Positions 37,307 to 45,610 of a stretch of DNA of 64,000 nucleotides are shown here, piece after piece (the first letter of the stretch is position 1; the number at the start of each line of letters is the position of its first letter). The notes under the pieces were generated by a model. It saw only the letters and a list, made by a program, of their open reading frames with translations. It made no database searches and was not told the DNA's origin. Both the position numbers and the translations under genes were made by a program. The DNA comes from Nibricoccus aquaticus (GTDB lineage: Bacteria; Verrucomicrobiota; Verrucomicrobiia; Opitutales; Opitutaceae): positions 930,001 to 994,000 of the forward strand of contig NZ_CP023344.1 in NCBI RefSeq assembly GCF_002310495.1, given 5' to 3'.

Positions 37307-39193
37307 ATGCATCCCACCTCGCTGTCCCGCCTCGCGGGCCGGTCCTCCTTCGCCATTGCCTGCGCGCTCGCGGCCTCCACCGCCGCGCCCGCCCAAACCG
37401 CGGACACGCCCACGCGCGTCGCCCACCTCGCACCGCGTGACGTCACCGCGCTCGACAAAATCGTCGTCTCCGCCAGCCGCGCTCCCCAGGCGCTCAAAAA
37501 CACGCCCAGCAGCGTCACCGACTACACCCCGGAATACCTCGGCTCCGCGCAAGTCATCTCTCTTCAAGACGCCCTCAACCGCACCCCCGGTGTCAGCCTC
37601 GTCTCCCTCGGCGGCCGCGGCTCCCAGGCCTCCGTTTACATCCGCGGCTCAGAAGCCGATCACGTCCTCTTCTTCGTCGACGGCGTCCGCATGAACAGCG
37701 CCCAAGCCCACTACTCCGGCTTCCTCGGCGCCGCCGATCTCGGCGGACTCGAACGCCTCGAAATCCTCCGCGGCCCGCAAAGCACGCTCTACGGCAGCTC
37801 CGCCATCGGCGGCGTCATCCTCCTCGAAACCGCCGCCACCGGCAGCGGCCGCAGCCTCGCGCAAACGCGTGCCGGCTCTTTCGATACATTTGGCGCCTCC
37901 CTCGCCACCCGCGGCCGCTCCGGCCCACTCGGCTTCAGCGCGTCCCTCGGCTACGAGGAAACCGACAATTTCCGCCCCGATAACGGCTTCAAACTCCTCA
38001 GCTACACCGCGCGCCTCGAGGCCTCACCCGCCGCATCCATCCTCCTCGGCGCAACCCTCCGCGGCCAGGACGGCACTTACGACGAGGTCGGCTCCACCGT
38101 ATTCCCCGGCTACGGCCGCGCCGACGACCGCAACCACCTCGTCACCACCTTCGCCCAGTGGTCGCCCGCCAGCGACTTCGCCTCCCGCGTCACCGTCGGC
38201 TGGCACCAAAACGAGTACGACTGGACCGACAAACAATACGGCCCCGACTCCAACTTTTACTCGCGCAACACCCGCCGCATCCTCGACTGGCAAAACACTT
38301 GGGACGCCACCTCCTGGCTCCGCCTCGTCGCCGGCGCCAACCTCGAAAAATCCACCTACTCCTCCAGCGGCCAGGATCTCGATGACGACCTGAAGAGCGT
38401 CTACCTCTCCGCCTCCGCCGAACCCGTGAAACACCTCACGATCGACGCCGGCCTCCGCACCGACGACTACGACCTCACCGAACGCGCCGACACCTGGCGC
38501 ACCGGCGTCGCCTACCGTATCGACAAAACGGGCACCAAACTCCGCGCCACCTACGGCACCGGCTTCAAAGCCCCCACCGTCGTCAACCGCTACGGCTCCG
38601 AGCCCTGGTACGGCCCCAACCCCGCCATCGGCCCCGAAAAATCCAAAGGCTGGGACGCCGGTATCGACCAAGAAATCCTCGGCGAAAAACTCACCGCCAG
38701 CCTCACCTATTTCCGCAACGACTTCCGCGACCTCATCCTGAGCAACTTCTCGATGACCACCTTCAAGTACGTCGCCCAAAACGTCCGCCGCGCCCGCTCC
38801 GACGGCGCCGAGCTCGCCCTCACCGCCCGCCCCATCGAGCCGCTCACCCTCCGCGCCGCCTACACCTACACCAACGCCTTCGACACCAGCGCAACGCCCA
38901 AAGCCCGCCTCCCCCGCCGCCCCCGTCACATCACCGACCTCGACGCCCAATACCAGCTCACGAACGCCTGGCTCCTCGGCGCCGGCGTCCACTTCGAAGC
39001 CGACCGCGTCCTCAACGTCACCACGCGTCTCGAAGATTTCACGACGACACGCATCTACACCAGCTACGCGATCAACGAGACCGTCACCGTGAAGTTCCGC
39101 ATCGAAAACGCCCTCGACGAAGACTACTGGGAAGTCGCCGGCTACCCCTCCGCCCCTCGCGCCATCTACACGTCCCTCGACTGGAAATTCTAA
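37307..39193 (+). CDS. btuB: TonB-dependent corrinoid receptor (BtuB-like)
   Basis: A 628-residue outer-membrane receptor. Signal peptide about 1-30; a TonB-box-like D-K-I-V-V-S-A at 50-56; plug domain (about 60-170) with V-Y-I-R-G-S, F-V-D-G-V-R-M-N and L-R-G-P-Q-S-T-L-Y-G-S-S-A-I-G-G-V; then a 22-strand barrel ending in an aromatic residue (W-K-F). Receptors of this group bring siderophores or vitamin B12 through the outer membrane. The cobalamin riboswitch upstream and the btuFCD-cobA genes downstream identify the substrate as a corrinoid. Confidence 0.92.
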   Translation: MHPTSLSRLAGRSSFAIACALAASTAAPAQTADTPTRVAHLAPRDVTALDKIVVSASRAPQALKNTPSSVTDYTPEYLGSAQVISLQDALNRTPGVSLVSLGGRGSQASVYIRGSEADHVLFFVDGVRMNSAQAHYSGFLGAADLGGLERLEILRGPQSTLYGSSAIGGVILLETAATGSGRSLAQTRAGSFDTFGASLATRGRSGPLGFSASLGYEETDNFRPDNGFKLLSYTARLEASPAASILLGATLRGQDGTYDEVGSTVFPGYGRADDRNHLVTTFAQWSPASDFASRVTVGWHQNEYDWTDKQYGPDSNFYSRNTRRILDWQNTWDATSWLRLVAGANLEKSTYSSSGQDLDDDLKSVYLSASAEPVKHLTIDAGLRTDDYDLTERADTWRTGVAYRIDKTGTKLRATYGTGFKAPTVVNRYGSEPWYGPNPAIGPEKSKGWDAGIDQEILGEKLTASLTYFRNDFRDLILSNFSMTTFKYVAQNVRRARSDGAELALTARPIEPLTLRAAYTYTNAFDTSATPKARLPRRPRHITDLDAQYQLTNAWLLGAGVHFEADRVLNVTTRLEDFTTTRIYTSYAINETVTVKFRIENALDEDYWEVAGYPSAPRAIYTSLDWKF

Positions 39194-39200
39194 ACTCCGA

Positions 39201-39236
39201 GGTAGGGCGGGTTAGCCTTAACCCCGCCGGGTCGAC
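39201..39236 (+). repeat. GGCGGGTTAGCCTTAACCCC palindromic repeat, copy 2
   Basis: Follows the btuB stop by five bases. One or two differences from the copies at 27722 and 42843. No T run. Confidence 0.75.
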
Positions 39237-39285
39237 ATCAAATACCGACCCGCAACAACCCCTACCTTCCCGATTCGCATTCCTT

Positions 39286-39349
39286 CGCTGCTTCGCGGTT
39301 AAAAAACTCCGGCTCCCATCCTGTTCATCCTGTAATCCTGTCTAAAAAA
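39286..39349 (+). repeat. Dispersed repeats directly before btuF
   Basis: TTCGCTGCTTCGCGGTTAAA (39282-39306) and CCTGTTCATCCTGTAATCCT (39317-39345) lie head to tail. The second ends in CTAAAAAA immediately before the btuF ATG, so the repeat forms the whole initiation context. Confidence 0.65.
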
Positions 39350-40210
39350 ATGCCCCGTCTGCCCACGCTCCTGCTCGCGCTCATCTCGTTCACCATCGCC
39401 ATAGCCCGCGGCGCCGAACCGGGAGCCGTGCGGGTCGTGTCGCAGACGGTCGGCACCGACGAACTCCTCCTCGCCCTCGCCGAGCCCTCGCAAATCGCCG
39501 CGCTCAGTCATCTCTCTCGCGATCCTCAATTCTCCGCGATCTCCACCGAAGCCACCGCCTACCTTCAACTCGCTAAAAACGGCGACGCCGAGAACGTCCT
39601 CAAATTCTCCCCCACACTCGTCCTCGTCGCCAACTACAGCCGCGCCGAACTCGTCTCCCAAATCCGCCGCGCCGGCGTGAAAATCTTCGTCGTCGAAAAA
39701 TACGAATCCCTCGACGACGCCTACGCCAACCTCCGCGCCCTCGCCCGCGAACTCGGCCCACTCGCCGAAAAAAAAGCCGAGACCATCATCGCCGACTGCC
39801 AGCAACGCGTCGCCGCCCTCGCGACAAAACTCAAAGACGTCCGCCCCATCCGCGTCATCGCCCCGTCGACCTACGGCGTCATGGGCGGCGCCGGCACCAC
39901 CTTCCAGGATCTCTGCGACCACGCCGCCGCCGAAAACCTCGCCGCCAGCCTCGGCAAACTCACCGGCCACGTCCCGCCTCCCAACGAACAAATGCTCACC
40001 TGGCCCATCGAGCGCGTTGTCGTTTCCGGCGACAACCTCGACTCCGCCCTCGCGCCCTTCCTCAAACTCCCGCCCTACCAATTCCTGTCCGCCGTCCGCG
40101 AAAAACGCGCCGCCCTCCTCAAGCCCTGGCACATCAGCGCCGTCTCCCACCACCGCGTCGCCGCCTACGAACACCTCGCCCGCCAGCTCCACCCCGAACT
40201 CTTCCAATAA
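39350..40210 (+). CDS. btuF: Periplasmic corrinoid-binding protein (BtuF-like)
   Basis: A 286-residue solute-binding protein of the BtuF/FepB class that hands corrinoid to the inner-membrane transporter. It has a signal peptide (about 1-21), two lobes with R-V-V-S-Q-T-V-G-T-D-E-L-L-L-A-L near 25-40 and P-T-L-V-L-V-A-N-Y-S-R near 85-95, a long connecting helix (about 120-160), and the second lobe with A-P-S-T-Y-G-V-M-G-G-A-G. No lipobox cysteine is present. It is the second gene of the riboswitch-led operon. Confidence 0.87.
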   Translation: MPRLPTLLLALISFTIAIARGAEPGAVRVVSQTVGTDELLLALAEPSQIAALSHLSRDPQFSAISTEATAYLQLAKNGDAENVLKFSPTLVLVANYSRAELVSQIRRAGVKIFVVEKYESLDDAYANLRALARELGPLAEKKAETIIADCQQRVAALATKLKDVRPIRVIAPSTYGVMGGAGTTFQDLCDHAAAENLAASLGKLTGHVPPPNEQMLTWPIERVVVSGDNLDSALAPFLKLPPYQFLSAVREKRAALLKPWHISAVSHHRVAAYEHLARQLHPELFQ

Positions 40211-40217
40211 CTCTTTC

Positions 40218-40350
40218 TGATGGAGGCGCGACGCCCTCGTCGCGCTAACCACCGCCCACGATTTCTCATCATACGCCACCTCGCACCGCGCTCCTCATTT
40301 CCACACCTCCGTCATCCTTCCGCATCCGTGCCATCTGTGGTTAAATAAAA
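40218..40350 (+). repeat. Dispersed repeats between btuF and btuC
   Basis: 40218-40250 is the GATGGAGGCGCGACGCCCTC palindrome (also 7921 and 29956). 40322-40350 is the CCGTGCCATCTGTGGTTAAA element, whose A-rich end runs directly into the btuC ATG. Confidence 0.68.
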
Positions 40351-41325
40351 ATGCCCGCCCGTCTCCAACGCTCAGCCCTCCCCCTCGCCGCCATCGCCCT
40401 CGGCCTGGCCGCGCTCGGCTCGCTCGCGTTCGGCGATCTCCCGCTTTCCCCCGCGCGTATTTGGAATGGCCTGACACACCGCGACGAACTCGCCGCCACC
40501 GTCCTCTACCACATCCGCCTCCCCCGACTCTGCATCGCCGCCCTCGTCGGCGCCGCACTCTCCGCCAGCGGCCTCGTCATGCAGGCCTATTTCCGCAACA
40601 GCCTCGCCAGCCCCGGCCTCCTCGGCGTCAGCACCGGCGGCGCCGCCGGCGCCGTCATCGCCATTGGCACCGGCTGGGCCGCCTCCTCGCTCCTCGCCCT
40701 TCCCGCCGCCTCCATCGTTGGCGCTTTTATCGCCACCTACGCCGTCATCGCCTTCGCCCGCCAAGGCGCGAGCACCGAGCGCCTCCTCCTCGCCGGCATC
40801 GCCCTCAACGCCCTCCTCGGCGCCGTCGTCTCCTACGTCCTCTCCAACTTCACGCTCAGCTACGAACGCAACGCCCAGATCATCTTCTGGATGATCGGCG
40901 GACTCGAAGACCGCTCTTGGGAGCACGTCCTCATGGCCGCCCCCATCGTCATCGGCTCACTCTGCCTCCTCCCGCTCGGCCGCCCCATGGACCTCCTCAG
41001 CCTCGGCGAACGCGAAGCCCAAAGCCTCGGCGTCGACGTCCCCCGCCTCCGCGCCGCGCTGCTCATCCTCTCAACCATTCTCACCGCCCTCGCCACCGCC
41101 GTCTCCGGCTCCATCGGTTTCGTCGGCCTCATCGTCCCGCACATGCTGCGCCTCCTTTTCGGCGCCGAACACAAACGCCTCATCCCGCTCTCCCTCATCG
41201 GCGGCGCCGCCTTCATGATCGGTTGCGACGTACTCGGCCGCTTCGCCGGCGGCCTCCGCGTCGGCATTGTCACCGCCCTCATCGGCGGCCCTTTCTTCCT
41301 CTGGCTCCTGAGGAAACGTACATGA
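40351..41325 (+). CDS. btuC: Corrinoid ABC transporter permease (BtuC/FecCD family)
   Basis: A 324-residue permease with about ten membrane helices. Family marks: L-R-L-P-R type segment I-R-L-P-R-L near 49-54, G-A-A-L-S-A-S-G at about 63-70, N-S-L-A-S-P-G-L-L-G-V-S-T-G-G at about 79-93, and G-F-V-G-L-I-V-P-H-M-L-R at about 256-267. It works as a dimer with BtuD. A GAGGAAA near its end serves as ribosome-binding site for btuD, whose ATG overlaps its stop by four bases. Confidence 0.93.
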   Translation: MPARLQRSALPLAAIALGLAALGSLAFGDLPLSPARIWNGLTHRDELAATVLYHIRLPRLCIAALVGAALSASGLVMQAYFRNSLASPGLLGVSTGGAAGAVIAIGTGWAASSLLALPAASIVGAFIATYAVIAFARQGASTERLLLAGIALNALLGAVVSYVLSNFTLSYERNAQIIFWMIGGLEDRSWEHVLMAAPIVIGSLCLLPLGRPMDLLSLGEREAQSLGVDVPRLRAALLILSTILTALATAVSGSIGFVGLIVPHMLRLLFGAEHKRLIPLSLIGGAAFMIGCDVLGRFAGGLRVGIVTALIGGPFFLWLLRKRT

Positions 41326-42047
41326 ACGCCCTCACCCTCAAATCCGCCACCGTCCCCGGCCGCCTCCACGACGTCTCCCTGTCGCTGCCGCCCGGCATGT
41401 TCGCCGGCCTCATCGGCCCCAACGGCTCCGGCAAATCCACGCTCCTGCAGGTCGCCGCCGGCCTCATCCCACTCGCCACCACCTTCCCCGCCGCCGTCAC
41501 CTGGCAGAACCGCCCGCTCTCCGAAATCTCCTTCACCGAACGCGGTCGCCTCGCCGCCTGGATTCCCCAGGAGGCCCGCTTTGAATTCGGCTTCACCGTC
41601 CGCTCCGTCGTCGCCCAGGGCCGCTACGCCCACGGCGACGACGACCTCGGCATCGACGCCGCCCTCGCACAGCTCGACCTCACCGCCCTCGCCGACCGCC
41701 CCGTCAACCAGCTCTCCGGCGGCGAACGCCAGCGCGTCCTCCTCGCCCGCGCCCTCGTCACCTCCGCTCCGATACAACTCTGGGACGAACCTCTCTCCCC
41801 CCTCGATCCCCGCCACGCCCTCGAAGTCCTCGCCCGCGCCCATCACTTCACCCGCGCCGGCGGCACCCTGCTCATGTCTCTCCACGATCTCCGGGCCGCC
41901 CACTGCCTCGACTACGTCATCGTCCTCGACAAAGGCCACCTCCGCGCCGCCGGCAAACCCAACGACGTCCTTACCCACGCCCTCCTTCTCGACGTATTCG
42001 GCGTCCGGGCACACCATCTCCCCGGCCTCACCTTGGAACTTCCCTGA
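41322..42047 (+). CDS. btuD: Corrinoid ABC transporter ATPase
   Basis: A 241-residue ABC ATPase that powers corrinoid import with BtuC. Walker A G-P-N-G-S-G-K-S-T at 32-40, Q-loop Q83, signature L-S-G-G-E-R-Q-R at 131-138, Walker B I-Q-L-W-D-E-P at 151-157 and H-loop H183 region (S-L-H-D-L). The frame is open far upstream, but the ATG at 41322, preceded by GAGGAAA and overlapping the btuC stop as ATGA, is clearly the start. Confidence 0.94.
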   Translation: MNALTLKSATVPGRLHDVSLSLPPGMFAGLIGPNGSGKSTLLQVAAGLIPLATTFPAAVTWQNRPLSEISFTERGRLAAWIPQEARFEFGFTVRSVVAQGRYAHGDDDLGIDAALAQLDLTALADRPVNQLSGGERQRVLLARALVTSAPIQLWDEPLSPLDPRHALEVLARAHHFTRAGGTLLMSLHDLRAAHCLDYVIVLDKGHLRAAGKPNDVLTHALLLDVFGVRAHHLPGLTLELP

Positions 42048-42150
42048 TCTCCTTCCCCGTAGGCCAACGTGATCGCACGCGCTCCGACATCCTCGCCGCC
42101 CAGCTCCTTCCCTTTCGCCCTTCGCCTATAGCCTTTCGCCTTTTTCTCCC

Positions 42151-42762
42151 ATGCCCACTCCCCGCACACCCGCCGCCTCCGACGAAGATCACCGCGCTCA
42201 AATGGAAGCCCTCCAGACCGAGATGCACGCGAAGATGCGCGCCGCGAAAGAAAAACGCGGCCTCCTCATCGTCCACACCGGCGACGGCAAAGGCAAAACC
42301 ACCGCCGCCTTCGGCATGTTGACCCGCATGCTGGCCACCGGGAAAAAATGCGCCGTCATCCAGTTCATCAAATCCGGCGCCGATCCTCTCGAAAAAATCC
42401 TCCAACGCCCCACCCTCACCTGGCACCGCGTCGGCGGCGGCTTCACGTGGGACACGCAAGACCGCGCCGCCGACATCGCCAGCTGCCGCGAGGGCTGGGA
42501 TCTCGCCCTCCGCTATTTTGCCGACCCCGACTGCGCCTTCGTCCTCCTCGACGAACTCAACATCGTCCTCGCCTACGACTATCTCCCCAAAGACGAAATC
42601 CTCACCGCCCTCCGCGCAAAGCAGGAAATGCAGCACATCGTGATCACCGGCCGCGGCGCGCTCCCCGAGCTCATCGAACTCGCCGACCTCGTCACCGAGA
42701 TGCGCGAAATCAAACACCCATTCAAAGCCGGCATCAAAGCCCAGCGCGGCATCGACTTCTGA
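42151..42762 (+). CDS. cobO: Corrinoid ATP:co(I)rrinoid adenosyltransferase (CobA/CobO type)
   Basis: Adds the adenosyl group to the cobalt of imported corrinoids, giving the adenosyl form used by CbiZ, CbiB and the riboswitch. The 203-residue product has the CobA P-loop G-D-G-K-G-K-T-T at 44-51, T-W-D-T-Q-D near 105-110, and L-L-D-E-L-N near 131-136. The first 35 residues form the usual N-terminal helix. Last gene of the uptake operon, 103 bases after btuD. Confidence 0.93.
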   Translation: MPTPRTPAASDEDHRAQMEALQTEMHAKMRAAKEKRGLLIVHTGDGKGKTTAAFGMLTRMLATGKKCAVIQFIKSGADPLEKILQRPTLTWHRVGGGFTWDTQDRAADIASCREGWDLALRYFADPDCAFVLLDELNIVLAYDYLPKDEILTALRAKQEMQHIVITGRGALPELIELADLVTEMREIKHPFKAGIKAQRGIDF

Positions 42763-42842
42763 CCACCTCGTGTATGGCTCGCTCGCGCGACGCCGTCCCG
42801 TCTCCGCCTCCTTAAACCCGCGCGCTTTCCCGCGCCTCCGAA

Positions 42843-42877
42843 GGTAGGGCGGGTTAGCCTTAACCCCGCCGTTCGAC
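42843..42877 (+). repeat. GGCGGGTTAGCCTTAACCCC palindromic repeat, copy 3
   Basis: Lies 80 bases after the adenosyltransferase stop, preceded by a GGCTCGCTCGCGCGACGCC element. Same family as 27722 and 39201. Confidence 0.75.
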
Positions 42878-42973
42878 TCCCCCCCCCAGCTCACACCCGA
42901 CCCCCTCCTCATCCATACCCCGGTATCCGCGAAATTGACGCGCCTCCCATCCTCGCATCTCCTCGCCGCTCTT

Positions 42974-44419
42974 ATGTCTACGACCGCCGCGCCACTCTAC
43001 GAGATCACCGAATTCGAACGCCTGCTCCAAAAGCCCAACGGTGACCCCACCGGCCTCGCCGGCTTCTTCACTGCCGGCGAAGTGATCGTCGCCCGTGTCC
43101 CCGCCCGCCTCGACGTCATGGGCGGCATCGCCGACTACTCCGGCGCCAACGTCTGCGAAGGCGTACTCGGCCGCGGCACGCTCATCGCACTCCAGCCCCG
43201 CACCGACCGCACCCTCCGCATCCGCACCGTCCAAAGCGGCAAACCCAGCCTCCCCGTCGAGACGCGCATCCCCCTCGACTATTTCTATCAGGGCGACGGC
43301 ATCGCCCCCTACTCGCAAGTCCGCGAGGTCTGCCACTCCAACCCGCTCGTCAACTGGGCCGCCTACGTCGGCGGCAGCATCTTCACCCTCATCAAAGAAG
43401 AGGGCATCCGCATGCCCTACGGTTTTAATCTCCTCCTGATGAGCGCCGTCCCGATGAATGTCGGCATCGGCTCCTCCGCCGCCACCGAGCTCGCCGTCCT
43501 CTCCTGCGTCAGCGCCCACCTCGGCCTCTCCCTCGGCGGCGACCGCCTCGCCCAACTCGGCCAGATGGCCGAAAACCACGTCGTCGGCGCGCCCTGCGGC
43601 ATCATGGACCAGATCGCCGTCGCCCTCGGCCGCCAGGGCCGCCTCACCCACATCCTCTGCCGCCCCGGCGCAGTCGTCGGCGAAGTCGCCATCCCGCCCG
43701 GCACCGCGTTCGTCGGCATCAACTCCCTCGTCCGCCACTCCGTCGCGGGTAACCCATACGCGGATACGCGCATCGGTGCCTTCATGGGCAAGCGCATCAT
43801 CAACGACCTCCGCGCCAAATCCGGCCGCGCCCCCATCGGCTACCTAGCCGAGCTCACGCCCGACGAGTTCACCGCCGACTACAAAACCCACCTCCCCGAA
43901 TCCATCACCGGCGCCGACTTCCTCGCGCAGTACAAAACCCACGACGACCCCGTCACCAAGATCCAGCCCGGCGCGACTTATCGCGTATCCGGTCCCACCG
44001 CCCACCCGATCTTTGAAAACGACCGCGTCCTCAAATTTATGGACCGCCTCCGCGCCGCTTCCGCCGGAGACAAAAACGCCCTCATCGAAGCCGGCGAACT
44101 CATGTACGGCTGCCACGCCAGCTACTGTGACAACTGCGATCTCTCCGTTCCCGAGGTCGATTACCTCGTCGAACTCGTCCGCAAACGCGGCGTGAAAGCC
44201 GGCCTCTTCGGAGCCAAGATCACTGGCGGCGGCACCGGCGGCACCGTTGCGATCTTCGGCACGACCGAAGCCATCAAAGAACACGTCCCCGAGATCGCCC
44301 GCGAATACTCCCAACGCATCGGCCGCATGCCCGACATCTTCGAAGGTACCTCCCCCGGCGCCGTCGAATTCGGCTCCCGCCTCTACCGCTTCGGCGCCAA
44401 AGGCTGGCAGCCCGCCTGA
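42974..44419 (+). CDS. GHMP sugar kinase, L-arabinokinase/galactokinase-like
   Basis: A 481-residue GHMP kinase. It shows V-P-A-R-L-D-V-M-G-G-I-A-D-Y-S-G at 42-57, the ATP loop P-M-N-V-G-I-G-S-S-A-A at 160-170, V-G-A-P-C-G-I-M-D-Q near 206-215, I-R/V-R-H-S-V-A-G-N-P-Y and the third motif G-A-K-I-T-G-G-G-T-G-G. The D-V-M-G-G-I-A-D-Y-S-G stretch is the form I know from plant L-arabinokinase, where galactokinases have G-E-H-T-D-Y. It likely makes a sugar-1-phosphate. The nucleotidyltransferase next on the strand would convert this to a nucleotide sugar. Confidence 0.82.
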   Translation: MSTTAAPLYEITEFERLLQKPNGDPTGLAGFFTAGEVIVARVPARLDVMGGIADYSGANVCEGVLGRGTLIALQPRTDRTLRIRTVQSGKPSLPVETRIPLDYFYQGDGIAPYSQVREVCHSNPLVNWAAYVGGSIFTLIKEEGIRMPYGFNLLLMSAVPMNVGIGSSAATELAVLSCVSAHLGLSLGGDRLAQLGQMAENHVVGAPCGIMDQIAVALGRQGRLTHILCRPGAVVGEVAIPPGTAFVGINSLVRHSVAGNPYADTRIGAFMGKRIINDLRAKSGRAPIGYLAELTPDEFTADYKTHLPESITGADFLAQYKTHDDPVTKIQPGATYRVSGPTAHPIFENDRVLKFMDRLRAASAGDKNALIEAGELMYGCHASYCDNCDLSVPEVDYLVELVRKRGVKAGLFGAKITGGGTGGTVAIFGTTEAIKEHVPEIAREYSQRIGRMPDIFEGTSPGAVEFGSRLYRFGAKGWQPA

Positions 44420-44423
44420 GCTA

Positions 44424-44640
44424 TTTTTTAACCACGGAGACACAGAGAGCACAGAGTCCGAACCACTCTCTCCTCTCACAAAATCCGACCTCTGTGTCCT
44501 CCGTGCCTCTGTGGTTAAAAATCCGTATCCTGATCGCTTCCGGTCCGCGCTTCCGCTCTTCCGTACTTCCGCGATAAAAAATCCGTCCTCTCCGCGCCCT
44601 CCGCGTCTCCGCGGTAAATAGCTCCCTTCATCCGTCCCTC
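44424..44640. repeat. Inverted pair of ACCACGGAGACACAGAG repeats plus further copies
   Basis: 44424-44455 (TTTTTAACCACGGAGACACA...) and 44490-44521 (...CTCTGTGGTTAAAAA) are inverted copies about 34 bases apart and could form a long imperfect stem. 44548-44583 and 44588-44620 carry TTCCGCGATAAAAA and CTCCGCGTCTCCGCGGT copies. Together they fill the spacer; no gene is present. Confidence 0.75.
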
Positions 44641-44647
44641 CGTTTTC

Positions 44648-45556
44648 ATGTCCGCCACCTCTCCCGCCCGCATCCGCAAAGCCGTCATCCCCGCCGCCGG
44701 TCTCGGCACGCGCCACTTCCCCGGCTCCCACGCCGTCATGAAGGAACTCTTCCCCGTCGTCGGCAAAGACGGCATCTGCCGCGCGCTCCTTCACTACCAC
44801 CTCATCGAATTAGAAGCCGCCGGCATCGATGAAGTCTGCATAATCGTGCAACCGGGTGACGACGCCACCATCCGCGACTACTTCAAAGGCCCATCCGACA
44901 CCTACCTCAAGCGCCTCGAAAAATACCCGCAACTCCTCGCCGAAGCCCGCTCCATGCGCGACTGGGCCGACCGCCTCACCTTCCGCGTCCAGACCACTCA
45001 GGAAGGCTTCGGCCACGCCGTGTATCAGACTTCCGACTTCGCCGCCGGCCAGCCCGTTCTCCTCTGCCTCGGCGATCACCTCTTCCGAGGCTCCCCCGAA
45101 TCGCCCCACGCCCAGCTCACCCGCGTCGCCGCCGAAACCGGCGCCACCAAAACCGTCTCCGCCGTCAATCGCATCGCCCCGCACGAACTCAAAGGCTACG
45201 GCACCATCGCCGGCCGCCGCCGCGCCGACCGCCCCGAACTCATCGACGTCGATCTCATCATCGAAAAGCCCGCCATCGACCTCGCCCGCGAAAAACTCCG
45301 TGTCGACGGCCTGGGCAACGACGAATTCCTCGGCTGGTTCGGCATGCACGTCCTCGCTCCGTCGATCTACGACATCCTCGCCAAGATGATTCGCGACAAC
45401 ACCCGCGACGGCGGCGAATTCCAGCTCACCCGCGCCCAGGAACTCCAGCGCCAGGCCGAAGGCTACCTCGCCCTCGAAATCAAAGGCGGCCAACGCTTCG
45501 ACTTCGGCATCCCCGACGACTTCGTCTCCGCCCTCCAAGCCTTCCGCCACAGCTGA
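44648..45556 (+). CDS. GalU-like sugar-1-phosphate nucleotidyltransferase
   Basis: A 302-residue nucleotidyltransferase of the GalU group, which activates a sugar-1-phosphate with UTP. It has A-V-I-P-A-A-G-L-G-T-R at 12-22, K32 in V-M-K-E-L-F-P-V as the uridylyl-binding lysine, Q-T-T-Q-E-G-F-G-H-A near 115-124, L-G-D-H-L-F (metal aspartate) near 141-146 and a C-terminal F-D-F-G-I-P. The H-F-P-G-S-H-A stretch after G-T-R differs from the usual F-L-P-A-T-K-A of GalU, so the sugar may not be glucose. Its kinase neighbour suggests a salvage pair. Confidence 0.83.
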   Translation: MSATSPARIRKAVIPAAGLGTRHFPGSHAVMKELFPVVGKDGICRALLHYHLIELEAAGIDEVCIIVQPGDDATIRDYFKGPSDTYLKRLEKYPQLLAEARSMRDWADRLTFRVQTTQEGFGHAVYQTSDFAAGQPVLLCLGDHLFRGSPESPHAQLTRVAAETGATKTVSAVNRIAPHELKGYGTIAGRRRADRPELIDVDLIIEKPAIDLAREKLRVDGLGNDEFLGWFGMHVLAPSIYDILAKMIRDNTRDGGEFQLTRAQELQRQAEGYLALEIKGGQRFDFGIPDDFVSALQAFRHS

Positions 45557-45610
45557 TTCGCCAGACAGCGGGTTGGTCCGTGCCGGCGCGGCATAAAGCC
45601 GCTCCTCACC

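Noticed and set aside
44424-44640. CRISPR-like array
   Set aside because: Repeats are degenerate, differ in orientation and spacing, and have no unique equal-length spacers or cas genes nearby.
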